From: Streptomyces globisporus
Lineage (GTDB): Bacteria; Actinomycetota; Actinomycetes; Streptomycetales; Streptomycetaceae
Assembly: GCA_014649555.1 (NCBI GenBank)
Contig: BMTG01000004.1
Span: forward strand, 544,031-608,030
Reading direction: 5' to 3'
DNA length: 64,000 nucleotides
The stretch's first letter is position 1, and every line of letters begins with the position of its first letter. Shown here piece by piece: positions 18,202-25,484 of this stretch. The notes beneath the pieces were generated by a model. It was not told where the DNA came from. It ran no database searches and was given only the letters and a program-made list of their open reading frames with translations. The position numbers and the translations under genes were made by a program.

Positions 18202-18807
18202 CTAACCGGTCAGCTGCGAGGTGGAGGGAACCTTGTCCTTCACCTCGGCGCCCGCGTCCTTGCCCGCGTTCTTGATGCTGTCGATGACGCTCTCGAACGC
18301 CCCCACGTCGCCCTCCCCCGCCTCGCCCTTGCGGAGCTTGGTGCCCAGCCCCTTGAGCGATTCGATCCCGGCGGTGAGCGGGGCGACGGCCTTCGAGAGC
18401 AGCGGGTCGCCCTTGGCGTTCTTGGCCGCGGCCTGGAGCCGGTTGTAGGCGAACCCGCCCGCCAGGCCCGCCTTCACGAGGGCGAGCCTCCGGCCCTCGG
18501 CGCCCTTCTTGAACGTTCCGGCGCGGTACGGCTTCACGATCCACTGGTACGTCGCCCCCGCCGCCAGCCCCGCGTTGGCGACGAACCGGGTCTTGGCGAG
18601 CCGCTGCTTCTCGGCCGAGGCGGATACGGAGACGGAGGGGCTCGCGGCCGCCGAGACGCTCGCGGCGTTGCCGCCCGAGGTGTCGCCGGAGTCACCGCAC
18701 GCGGTAGCGCCCGCCACCAGGGCGCAGGACAGCAGCAGCGCGGCCAGGGTGCGGCGGAACGGTACGGAACGGGGCACGGCGGGGCCTCCTGACCGAGAGT
18801 GACGCAT
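18202..18807 (-). CDS. Secreted putative lipoprotein, function unknown
   Basis: The 201-residue product starts at ATG 18807 with a GGGAG site. A signal peptide with hydrophobic core LAALLLSCALVAGA ends at a Cys (GATAC, lipobox-like), then a Ser/Ala-rich linker. The mature part (about 70-200) is Lys/Ala-rich and predicted helical. It contains FVANAGLAAGATYQWIVKPYRAG and ends VPSTSQLTG. No enzyme motif is visible. Confidence 0.75.
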   Translation of the reverse strand: MRHSRSGGPAVPRSVPFRRTLAALLLSCALVAGATACGDSGDTSGGNAASVSAAASPSVSVSASAEKQRLAKTRFVANAGLAAGATYQWIVKPYRAGTFKKGAEGRRLALVKAGLAGGFAYNRLQAAAKNAKGDPLLSKAVAPLTAGIESLKGLGTKLRKGEAGEGDVGAFESVIDSIKNAGKDAGAEVKDKVPSTSQLTG

Positions 18808-18905
18808 CTCGACACTCCCGCCCAGACTCACGCGTTCCTCAGGGGGCGGCCACCCGGCATGGGCCGTACGGGTTTCACCCTGCGTAAAGCGGCAACCAGA
18901 GTTCC

Positions 18906-19196
18906 ATGTCTCCCAGAACCCGTTCAGGTAGCAGCTCAGCGGCACGCGTGATAGCCGTCGTGGCCGACATCTTGGCCTTCATCATCATCCTGTGGATCCT
19001 GATGTACCTGCTGGACGCCAACCGCGGCAACGACTTCGTGCAGTGGGTGCACGACGCGGCCCGCTGGCTGGCCGGCTGGTCGTACGACCTGTTCACGTTC
19101 GACAAGACGTGGGCGAACGTCGTCGCCGGTTACGGTCTCGCGGCCGTGGTCTACCTCTTCATCGGGCATGCCGTGGCGGGCCGGATCCGTCGCTGA
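18906..19196 (+). CDS. Small two-helix membrane protein
   Basis: The 96-residue product starts at ATG 18906. A first transmembrane helix spans about residues 15-37 (VVADILAFIIILWILMYLL) and a second about 72-90 (GYGLAAVVYLFIGHAVAG), with a basic RIRR end. Aromatic residues cluster in the loop between them. Function unknown; conserved-looking codon use and its own intergenic space support a real gene. Confidence 0.75.
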   Translation: MSPRTRSGSSSAARVIAVVADILAFIIILWILMYLLDANRGNDFVQWVHDAARWLAGWSYDLFTFDKTWANVVAGYGLAAVVYLFIGHAVAGRIRR

Positions 19197-19219
19197 ACCG
19201 GCGCCGCCCCAGGCGGTGT

Positions 19220-20293
19220 TCAGCGGCAGCAGTCCGGCTCCAGGCCGACCGGCAGCCGCTCGCCCCCGAAGACCGCGGTGGTCGCCTCGTCCCCCCCGAG
19301 CGCGGCCACCGCGAGGAGCAGCGAACCCGCCGTCCAGGTGGTCAACTCCTCCGGCCAGACGGCCTTGTTGCCCTCGAAGACGTACCCCGTCCAGTACAGC
19401 CCGCCCTCGGCGCGCAGATGCTGGACCGACTGGAGGATCTCCAGGGCCCGGTCCGACTCCCCCGTCGCCCAGAGGGCCAGGGCGAGTTCGCAGCTCTCGC
19501 CGCCGGTCACCCAGGGGTTGGGCAGCACGCAGCGCACCCCGAGGCCGGGGACGACGAAGCGGTCCCAGCCCTCCTGGATGCGGGCGGTGGCCTCGGCCCC
19601 GGTGACCGCGCCGCCCAGGACCGGGTAGTACCAGTCCATCGAGTAGCGGTTCTTGTCGAGGAAGCGCTCGGGATGGCTGCGGATCGCGTGCGCCAGCGCC
19701 CCGGTCGCCAACTCCCAGTCGGGCTGCGGCTCCTCGCGGCGCTCGGCGATGGCCAGCGCGCAGCGCAGCGCCTGGTGGATCGAGGAGGATCCGGTCAGCA
19801 GCGCGTCGTTCACCGGGGTGCCGTCGGGCTCCCGCTTCCAGCCGATCTGGCCGCCGGGCTGCTGGAGCCGGAGCACGAACTCGACCGCCGCGTAGACCGT
19901 GGGCCACATCCGGTCGACGAACGCGTCGTCCCCGGTGGCGAGGTAGTGGTGCCAGACGCCGACGGCCACGTACGCGCAGAAGTTGCTCTCCAGGCTCCGG
20001 TCCGTCGGCTGCTGCGGATCGCCGTCGTGGTAGGCGGCGTACCAGGAGCCGTCACCGTTCTGGTTGCGGGCGAGCCACTCGTAGGCACGGGCCGCCGCCT
20101 CGTGCTCGCCGGCCGCGTCCAGGGCCATCGCGGCCTCGGTGTGGTCCCACGGGTCGAGGTGGTGCCCCCGGAACCAGGGCAGCGCGCCGTCCTCCCGCTG
20201 TACGGCCGCGATCGCGGCGACCGTCTCGGCGGCCTGGGACGCCGTCAGGACCCCGGGCAGAACGAGGTGTTCGGTCTGTTCGGGAGTGCTCAC
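19220..20293 (-). CDS. Alpha/alpha-toroid (prenyltransferase/squalene-cyclase-like repeat) protein
   Basis: The 357-residue soluble protein is made of repeated helical hairpins with QW-like and Trp-rich turns (GDGSWYAAYHDGD, GGQIGWKREPDG). This is an (alpha/alpha)6 toroid as in prenyltransferases and glycoside hydrolases. GTG 20293 overlaps the methyltransferase stop in a GTGA, so it is the last gene of a glycosyltransferase-methyltransferase-toroid operon. That context favours a carbohydrate-processing or cell-surface role over terpene cyclisation. No DxDD cyclase motif is seen. Confidence 0.75.
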   Translation of the reverse strand: MSTPEQTEHLVLPGVLTASQAAETVAAIAAVQREDGALPWFRGHHLDPWDHTEAAMALDAAGEHEAAARAYEWLARNQNGDGSWYAAYHDGDPQQPTDRSLESNFCAYVAVGVWHHYLATGDDAFVDRMWPTVYAAVEFVLRLQQPGGQIGWKREPDGTPVNDALLTGSSSIHQALRCALAIAERREEPQPDWELATGALAHAIRSHPERFLDKNRYSMDWYYPVLGGAVTGAEATARIQEGWDRFVVPGLGVRCVLPNPWVTGGESCELALALWATGESDRALEILQSVQHLRAEGGLYWTGYVFEGNKAVWPEELTTWTAGSLLLAVAALGGDEATTAVFGGERLPVGLEPDCCR

Positions 20294-21021
20294 GCCTCGG
20301 CCTTCGGCAGGTGCGGCTTGGTGGCGTACGCGACGAAGCTCTTGCCGACGACCGGGTTGAGGAGCTGCTCGGCGACCCGGGTCGCGAGCGGCTTCTTCAT
20401 GATGTCCCAGACCAGCAGCTTGTGGTACGCCCGCACCGGCAGAGCCTTGTCGTTGTCGACGCCGAAGGCGCACTTGAGCCACCAGTACGGCGAGTGCAGG
20501 GCGTGCGCGTGGTGGGTGCCGTACGGCTTGAGCCCGGCCTCGCGGATCCGGGCGAGGAGCTGGTCGGCCTTGTAGATGCGGATGTGGCCGCCCTCGACCT
20601 CGTGGTACGCGTCGGAGAGCGTCCAGCAGATCTTCTCGGGGCCGTAGCGCGGGACGGTGATCGCTATCCGGCCGCCCGGCTTGAGCACCCGGACCATCTC
20701 GGCGAGGACGCCCTTGTCGTCCGGGATGTGCTCCATGACCTCGGAGATGATCACGACGTCGAAGGAGTCGTCGGGGAACGGCAGGTTGAGGGCGTCGCCC
20801 TCCATCGCGGTGGCGGTGGCGCCCTCGGGGGCCTCACCGGCCTCCTTCATCGCGGCGAACCACTTGGCGACCTCGCGGATCTCCTCGGCGTTCTGGTCGA
20901 GGGCGACGACCTGCGCTCCGCGCCGGTAACACTCGAAGGCATGCCGGCCGGCACCGCAGCCCAGGTCGAGCACTCGGTCGCCGGCGGCGAGCGGGAAGCG
21001 GGTGAAGTCGACGGTCAGCAC
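20290..21021 (-). CDS. Class I SAM-dependent methyltransferase
   Basis: The 243-residue product has SAM motif I VLDLGCGAGRHAFE near residue 18, an acidic VALDQN motif, and a post-II FDVVIISEVMEHIPDD block near 108, in the UbiE/Methyltransf_11 style. The start is GTG 21021. Its stop overlaps the next gene by four bases. It follows a GT4 glycosyltransferase by 88 bases and probably methylates a sugar or lipid-linked product of that enzyme, which is inference. Confidence 0.83.
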   Translation of the reverse strand: MLTVDFTRFPLAAGDRVLDLGCGAGRHAFECYRRGAQVVALDQNAEEIREVAKWFAAMKEAGEAPEGATATAMEGDALNLPFPDDSFDVVIISEVMEHIPDDKGVLAEMVRVLKPGGRIAITVPRYGPEKICWTLSDAYHEVEGGHIRIYKADQLLARIREAGLKPYGTHHAHALHSPYWWLKCAFGVDNDKALPVRAYHKLLVWDIMKKPLATRVAEQLLNPVVGKSFVAYATKPHLPKAEA

Positions 21022-21109
21022 GAGGGCCTGCCTTCGAGGTCGGAGGTACGGGTGGTGACGAGCGGGTCCACGGTCGCCCGGGGGCGCGCGGCCACCCGGG
21101 AGTCCGCGG

Positions 21110-22423
21110 TCACCTGCGGACTCCGCGGGCGGTGATCGCCTGACGGTACAGCTCGGCCGTTCCGGCGGCCGCCCGGGCCCAGGTGAAGTTGGCCAGCACC
21201 CGTTCGCGGCCCGCCGCGCCGAGCCGGGCGCGCAGCTCCGGGTCGGCCAGCAGCCGGGCCAGCGCACCGGCCAGCGCGTCCGCGTCGCCGGGCTCCACCG
21301 CGAGGCAGGTCTCGCCGTCGCGGCCGGAGACCTCGGGGATCGCACCGCCGGTGGTGGCGACGAGCGGGGTGCCGGTGGCCATGGCCTCGGCGGCGGGCAG
21401 CGAGAATCCCTCGTACAGCGAGGGCACGCAGGAGACCTGGGCGCTGCGCACCAGGTCGACCAGCTCGGCGTCGCTGATGCCCTTGACGAACTCGACGGCG
21501 TCCGCGAGCCCGTGCCGCTCGATCGCGCGGGCGACCGGACCGTCCTCGGCGCGCTTGCCGACGACGACGAGATGGGCGGCGGGGTTCTCGGTGCGCAGCT
21601 TGGCGAGCGCGTCGACGAGGTGGACGAGGCCCTTGAGGGGGACGTCGGCGCTGGAGGTGGTGACGATGCGGCCCGGGACCTCGGGGACGGAGGGGTCGGG
21701 CGACCACAGGTCGGTGTCGGCACCGATGTGGACGACGCTGATCCGGTCCTTGCGTACGCCGAGGTCCTCGGCGATCTCGTCGCGGGAGGAGCCGGAGACG
21801 GTGAGGACGGTGTCCAGCTTGCGGGCGACCCGCTTCTGCATCCGCGTGAAGGCGTACCAGCGGCGTACGGAGGCGCGTCGGCGACGGCTGGTCGCGGCGG
21901 CCAGATCGAGCCTGCGGTCCACGGTGATCGGGTGGTGGATCGTCGTCACCAGCGGGGCCCCGAGGTCGCCGAGGAGCCCGTAACCGAGGGTCTGGTTGTC
22001 GTGGACGACGTCGAACTCGCCGCGCCGAGCCAGCAGATGGCGCCGGGCGCGCAGGCTGAAGGTGAGCGGTTCGGGGAAGCCGCCGGTCCACATGGTGGCG
22101 ACCTCGGCGAGGTCGATCCAGTCGCGGTACTCGCCGCGCTTCGGGGTGCGGAAGGGGTCGGGCTGCCGGTAGAGGTCGAGGCTGGGCAGCTCGGTCAGCG
22201 GGACGCCCTCGTCGAGCACCGGGTAGGGCTGGGCGCCGATCACCTCGACGCTGTGGCCGAGGCGCGCCAGCTCGCGCCCGAGGTGGCGGACGTAGACGCC
22301 CTGGCCACCGCAGAACGGATTGCCCTTGTAGGTGAGGAGTGCGATGCGCAACGGCCGGTCGCCGGTCCCGGCGATGCTGCCGTCGCCCGTGCGGGGGCCT
22401 GTCTCCACGGCCTCAGCGGTCAC
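21110..22423 (-). CDS. GT4-family glycosyltransferase
   Basis: The 437-residue GT-B enzyme has an N-terminal Rossmann half with a donor-site glycine loop (GNPFCGGQGVYVRHLGREL near residue 35). The C-terminal half carries the GT4 signature PSLYEGFSLPAAEAMATGTP near residue 330. The start is GTG 22423. It heads an operon with a methyltransferase and a toroid protein. It is divergent from the kstR-like gene, so the tandem KstR boxes at 22478-22512 may influence it. Confidence 0.87.
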   Translation of the reverse strand: MTAEAVETGPRTGDGSIAGTGDRPLRIALLTYKGNPFCGGQGVYVRHLGRELARLGHSVEVIGAQPYPVLDEGVPLTELPSLDLYRQPDPFRTPKRGEYRDWIDLAEVATMWTGGFPEPLTFSLRARRHLLARRGEFDVVHDNQTLGYGLLGDLGAPLVTTIHHPITVDRRLDLAAATSRRRRASVRRWYAFTRMQKRVARKLDTVLTVSGSSRDEIAEDLGVRKDRISVVHIGADTDLWSPDPSVPEVPGRIVTTSSADVPLKGLVHLVDALAKLRTENPAAHLVVVGKRAEDGPVARAIERHGLADAVEFVKGISDAELVDLVRSAQVSCVPSLYEGFSLPAAEAMATGTPLVATTGGAIPEVSGRDGETCLAVEPGDADALAGALARLLADPELRARLGAAGRERVLANFTWARAAAGTAELYRQAITARGVRR

Positions 22424-22476
22424 ACTCGGCCCCCTTCTGACTGCGTGTTCGCCGGAGCGTAACCGGTCGCGCTAAT

Positions 22477-22518
22477 CTAGAACAAGTTTCAGACTTGCTA
22501 GAACAAGTTTCATACTTG
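22477..22518. promoter_or_regulatory. kstR operator: Tandem KstR-type operators in a 21-bp direct repeat
   Basis: Two adjoining 21-bp units (22477-22497 and 22498-22518) differ at one base. Each contains TAGAACAAGTTTCA (22478-22491 and 22499-22512), which matches TNNAACNNGTTNNA at all fixed positions. The 21-bp period places both sites on the same helix face, consistent with autoregulation of kstR. They lie between kstR and the divergent glycosyltransferase gene. Confidence 0.82.
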
Positions 22519-22686
22519 ATCGCTCGACGTGCATCGAATCTACCGGCAGGTAGCGACGGCGGAACGGCCGGATCAGGTGATTCGCGCCACGACGGACGCC
22601 CTGGCATGCTGTCCGCGCCCGGACCGCCCGCTTCGCCCGTCCGGGTGGATCAAGCCATGGATCGTGGATCGTGGAACGGGGACAGC

Positions 22687-23322
22687 ATGACCGCGGACGC
22701 CAGACCGGCAGCGCCTGCGCTGACCGAGCGCCAGGAGGCCCGTCGCCGCCGCATCCTGCACGCCAGCGCCCAGCTGGCGAGCCGGGGCGGGTTCGAGGCG
22801 GTGCAGATGCGGGAGGTGGCCGAGGCCGCCGGGGTCGCGCTGGGCACGCTCTACCGTTACTTCCCGTCCAAGATCCACCTGCTGGTCGCGACCATGCAGG
22901 ACCAGCTCCAGCATCTGCACACCACGCTCCGCAAGCGCCCGCCGGCCGGTGACGACGCGGCCCAGCGGGTGGCGGAGACGCTGATGCGCGCTTTCCGCGC
23001 CCTCCAGCGCGAACCGCACCTCGCGGACGCCATGGTCCGCGCCCTCACCTTCGCCGACCGCAGCGTGAGCCCCGAGGTGGACACGGTCTCCCGGCTCACC
23101 ACGGCGATCATCCTGGACGCGATGGGGCTGGAGCATCCGTCACCGGAGCAGCTCTCGGCGGTCCGGGTCATCGAGCACACCTGGCACTCGGCGCTGATCA
23201 CCTGGCTGTCGGGGCGGGCGTCGATCGCCCAGGTGAAGATCGACATCGAGACGGTCTGCCGCCTCATCGACCTGACGGCGGAGCCGGGGACCGGGGCGGC
23301 GAGGGAGCTGGACCGGGGCTGA
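22687..23322 (+). CDS. kstR: TetR-family regulator, KstR-like
   Basis: The 211-residue protein starts at ATG 22687 with GGGGAC upstream. The N-terminal HTH (about 17-65) includes RRRRILHASAQLASRGGFEA, VQMREVAEAAG and TLYRYFPSKIHLLVA. It is nearly the same as the DNA-binding domain of mycobacterial KstR, the cholesterol-catabolism repressor released by steroid-CoA intermediates. The C-terminal ligand domain also aligns (WHSALITWLSGRAS). Eight-of-eight KstR boxes precede this gene and two catabolic operons, which supports the assignment. Its 3' end overlaps the convergent PPTase gene by 59 bases. Confidence 0.88.
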   Translation: MTADARPAAPALTERQEARRRRILHASAQLASRGGFEAVQMREVAEAAGVALGTLYRYFPSKIHLLVATMQDQLQHLHTTLRKRPPAGDDAAQRVAETLMRAFRALQREPHLADAMVRALTFADRSVSPEVDTVSRLTTAIILDAMGLEHPSPEQLSAVRVIEHTWHSALITWLSGRASIAQVKIDIETVCRLIDLTAEPGTGAARELDRG

Positions 23323-23977
23323 GCGGCGGCACGGGGGTCTCGGCGGCCCCGGCGTCCCTGTCAGCGCGGCCGGCTCCGGCGGCTCCGGTGGCTCCGGCGA
23401 GGGCCACCACGGCCGCGCGGCGCAGGTCCGTCCACACGGTCAGTGGGACGTCGTCCCGCCCGGCCTTGAACAACGCCTCCCGCCGGACCCACAACCGCAG
23501 CAGCGCCGGACCGGGATCCGGCTCGGCGCAGGCGGCGTCCACCTCGTCGTGCGGCAGCAGCCTCCGCAGTACGGGGACGGGCCCCGGCCGACGCGTCAGG
23601 GGCTCCACATCGATACCGACCGGGCCCGGCCCGACCACCGCCGCTGCCAGTCCGTCGGCATGGCTGAAACTGGCGCCGAGCCCGGGGTGGTCCGGGAGAT
23701 ACGGCCGACCGTGCCCGTCCCGCCCGCATCCCGGGCAGCGCTGGGCCGGCTCCACTGCACGCGGCGGCAGCCCGGTGGCCCGGGAGGCGCACAGCCGCAG
23801 CAGCAGCCGGGCCGCCACCACGTCGTCGCGCCGGGCGGGCACCCGGATGCCCGCGAGCCTGCGCCGCTCCCACGGGGCGAGCAGGCCCTCGTCCAGCTCC
23901 GGGTGGGCCAGCACCTCGGCGGTGGTGGCGACCAGCGCGACGGGGGCCGCGCCCACCCGGCCGGGGCCTGCGTTCAC
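23264..23977 (-). CDS. 4'-phosphopantetheinyl transferase (Sfp-like)
   Basis: The 237-residue product starts at GTG 23977, overlapping the carrier-protein stop codon (GTGA). The PPTase signatures are present: the Mg-binding GIDVEPL near residue 123 and WVRREALFKAG near 168. A CPGCGRDGHGRPYL block near residue 87 is the usual substrate-binding stretch. It transfers the phosphopantetheine arm of CoA to the Ser of a carrier protein, almost certainly the one encoded immediately upstream. The tail is Pro/Ala-rich. Confidence 0.87.
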   Translation of the reverse strand: MNAGPGRVGAAPVALVATTAEVLAHPELDEGLLAPWERRRLAGIRVPARRDDVVAARLLLRLCASRATGLPPRAVEPAQRCPGCGRDGHGRPYLPDHPGLGASFSHADGLAAAVVGPGPVGIDVEPLTRRPGPVPVLRRLLPHDEVDAACAEPDPGPALLRLWVRREALFKAGRDDVPLTVWTDLRRAAVVALAGATGAAGAGRADRDAGAAETPVPPLSPGPAPSPPRSPAPPSGR

Positions 23978-24225
23978 CCGGCCGGGACCTCCGCGTGGCC
24001 GGCGGGGTCGAGGAAGCGCTCCTTGACGCGGGCGAGGGTGCGGAAGTCGTCGATGGTGACCGCCTGCAGATCGATGCTGCTGCCCGAGATCTCCTCCAGG
24101 AGATCGACGAACTCCAGGAAGTCCATCGAGTCGATGAGGCGGGCTTCGATGAGGTCCTCGTCCACGCCGATCGGGCCGTCGAGGCCGGGGTTCTTCTCGT
24201 GGAGCCACGCTGAGACCTGGTCCAT
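23974..24225 (-). CDS. Stand-alone acyl/aminoacyl carrier protein
   Basis: The 83-residue protein has a typical four-helix carrier pattern and the attachment serine S33 in DSMDFLEFVDLL. GAGGAG lies 8 bases before ATG 24225. It is placed between an amino acid:[carrier protein] ligase and a PPTase, with a four-base overlap to the latter. It is therefore the likely scaffold on which an amino acid is held as a thioester for the rightward-encoded tailoring and condensation enzymes. Confidence 0.87.
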   Translation of the reverse strand: MDQVSAWLHEKNPGLDGPIGVDEDLIEARLIDSMDFLEFVDLLEEISGSSIDLQAVTIDDFRTLARVKERFLDPAGHAEVPAG

Positions 24226-24299
24226 GGGGAAAACGCTCCTCTTGCTGTTCTCTGTTCTGGTGACCGAACCGTTCCGGCGGCCGACGGACGGGGTGGAGG

Positions 24300-25163
24300 T
24301 CAGGAACCGGTGACGGCGGCCCGGAGCCGCTCCAGCGCCTGCTCGGCCGTGCCGTGGGCGAGGATCATCGCGTGCACCCAGCGCTCGACGCCGAAGGCGA
24401 CGCAGGAGCTGTACGCGGGCCCGTGGGAGCCGGCGCGGATGGAGAGCCGCTCGCCGAAGAAGTTGCGGTGCCGGTTGACGGAGGCGATGGCCGTACCGTC
24501 GGGAGCGCTGTACTCGTACTTGACCGGATCCAGTGCCATCAGACGGGCCCGCGACCCCCCGTTGTCGTAGAACGGGTCGTCGGCCGCCGCCCGGGTCAGG
24601 GTCAGGCCGAGCCGCCCCGCCACCTCCTGGACGAACTCCCCTCCCCGCGCCTGGTGTTCGGTCGCCCCGTCCTTGGTCCCGAGGTAGATCACCTCACGCA
24701 TATGGAACCCCCACAGGCGGCGCAGGCCGTCGTAGTGGGTCTCGTTGCGGAAGCAGCGGCCGACCGCCGAGAGCCGCAGCCCGTCGTCGCCGACGTCCTC
24801 GCCCTCCAGGGAGAGCAGCAGGCCGTAACAGGTCGCGGACGGCAGCACATGGCCGGTCGGCTGGAGCGGGAGATCCCGGGGCGAGCCGCCGGAGGCCAGA
24901 CCGTCGAGCACGTCCGGGCCGAACCGCCCCGCGGACACACCGAGATGGGGGAAGTTGCGGAAGAAGTCAAGCCGTGCGAGGCCGTCGACGGAGAGCAGGG
25001 GAGGCCCCACCACCTCGGGGGCGGAGAGCTGCGCGGCCAGACCGGTCAGCAGGTCGTCCAGGCCCCGCAGCAGGGCGGTGCGGACCGGGTCCAGCGTGAT
25101 CAGCCCGGCGCCGGGGCTCTTCAGCTCGATGTCCGGCAGGGCGGTGATGCTGGGTGTGTTCAT
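24300..25163 (-). CDS. Class II aaRS-like amino acid:[carrier protein] ligase
   Basis: The 287-residue protein resembles the catalytic core of atypical SerRS without a tRNA-binding arm. Candidate zinc ligands are C112, E157 and C254. Motif 2 is GRCFRNETHYDGLRRLWGF and motif 3 ends in FGVERW. Homologues activate an amino acid with ATP and load it onto the phosphopantetheine of a partner carrier protein rather than tRNA. The carrier gene lies 74 bases downstream. The start is ATG 25163; an upstream start at 25229 cannot be excluded. The amino acid is not predictable by eye; glycine and alanine are known in the family. Confidence 0.83.
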   Translation of the reverse strand: MNTPSITALPDIELKSPGAGLITLDPVRTALLRGLDDLLTGLAAQLSAPEVVGPPLLSVDGLARLDFFRNFPHLGVSAGRFGPDVLDGLASGGSPRDLPLQPTGHVLPSATCYGLLLSLEGEDVGDDGLRLSAVGRCFRNETHYDGLRRLWGFHMREVIYLGTKDGATEHQARGGEFVQEVAGRLGLTLTRAAADDPFYDNGGSRARLMALDPVKYEYSAPDGTAIASVNRHRNFFGERLSIRAGSHGPAYSSCVAFGVERWVHAMILAHGTAEQALERLRAAVTGS

Positions 25164-25225
25164 GAGACCGCGTCTTTCTGGAAAAGCGGGTTGACAGGTC
25201 GTCACGAACCCGACCACACCCTTGG

Positions 25226-25255
25226 ACACTAGGCCCGTCGCTCACCTGTTGTCTA
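25226..25255 (-). promoter_or_regulatory. Candidate promoter of the ligase-ACP-PPTase operon
   Basis: Read leftward, TAGACA (-35 like, 25250-25255) and TAGTGT (-10 like, 25226-25231) are 18 bases apart. The distance to ATG 25163 leaves a leader of about 55 bases. The -35 element lies inside the DasR-like site. Confidence 0.5.
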
Positions 25256-25260
25256 GACCA
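25250..25260. promoter_or_regulatory. DasR-like operator (dre) 1
   Basis: TGTCTAGACCA matches 10 of 11 bases of the core GGTCTAGACCA of the DasR-responsive element, a GntR/HutC-type site. It overlaps the -35 element of the predicted leftward promoter. Confidence 0.55.
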
Positions 25261-25262
25261 AA

Positions 25263-25282
25263 GATACCGAACGCCAGGTATC
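25263..25282. repeat. Inverted repeat GATACC-N8-GGTATC
   Basis: Perfect 6-bp arms lie in the divergent control region next to the DasR-like site. It may bind a further regulator; none is identified. Confidence 0.45.
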
Positions 25283-25315
25283 GGTTCCGTGGCCAGCGGG
25301 CACAGGACGGCACAC

Positions 25316-25329
25316 CATATCCCCATATG
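25316..25329. repeat. Inverted repeat CATAT-CCCC-ATATG
   Basis: Perfect 5-bp AT-rich arms stand out in a GC-rich control region, about 11 bases upstream of the predicted rightward -35 element. Function unknown. Confidence 0.4.
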
Positions 25330-25339
25330 CACCAGGCAC

Positions 25340-25369
25340 TTGACAGTCCGGGCGGTCTGGACCAATCCT
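25340..25369 (+). promoter_or_regulatory. Candidate promoter of the PhyH operon
   Basis: TTGACA at 25340-25345 is a perfect -35 element. AATCCT at 25364-25369 is a weak -10 after an 18-base spacer. A DasR-like site fills the spacer. Confidence 0.5.
25354..25364. promoter_or_regulatory. DasR-like operator (dre) 2
   Basis: GGTCTGGACCA matches 10 of 11 bases of the dre core GGTCTAGACCA. It lies within the spacer and -10 region of the predicted rightward promoter, so both divergent promoters carry one such site. Confidence 0.55.
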
Positions 25370-25484
25370 GCTGATCGACGTGGTCACGGCTCCTCGCACC
25401 ACGGCACTGCCATCCGTCCCGCCGACCGTGGCGACCCCGCTCCCCCGGGGTCGCCACGCGGCCGGCCGAGGAGAAGAACCTGCC

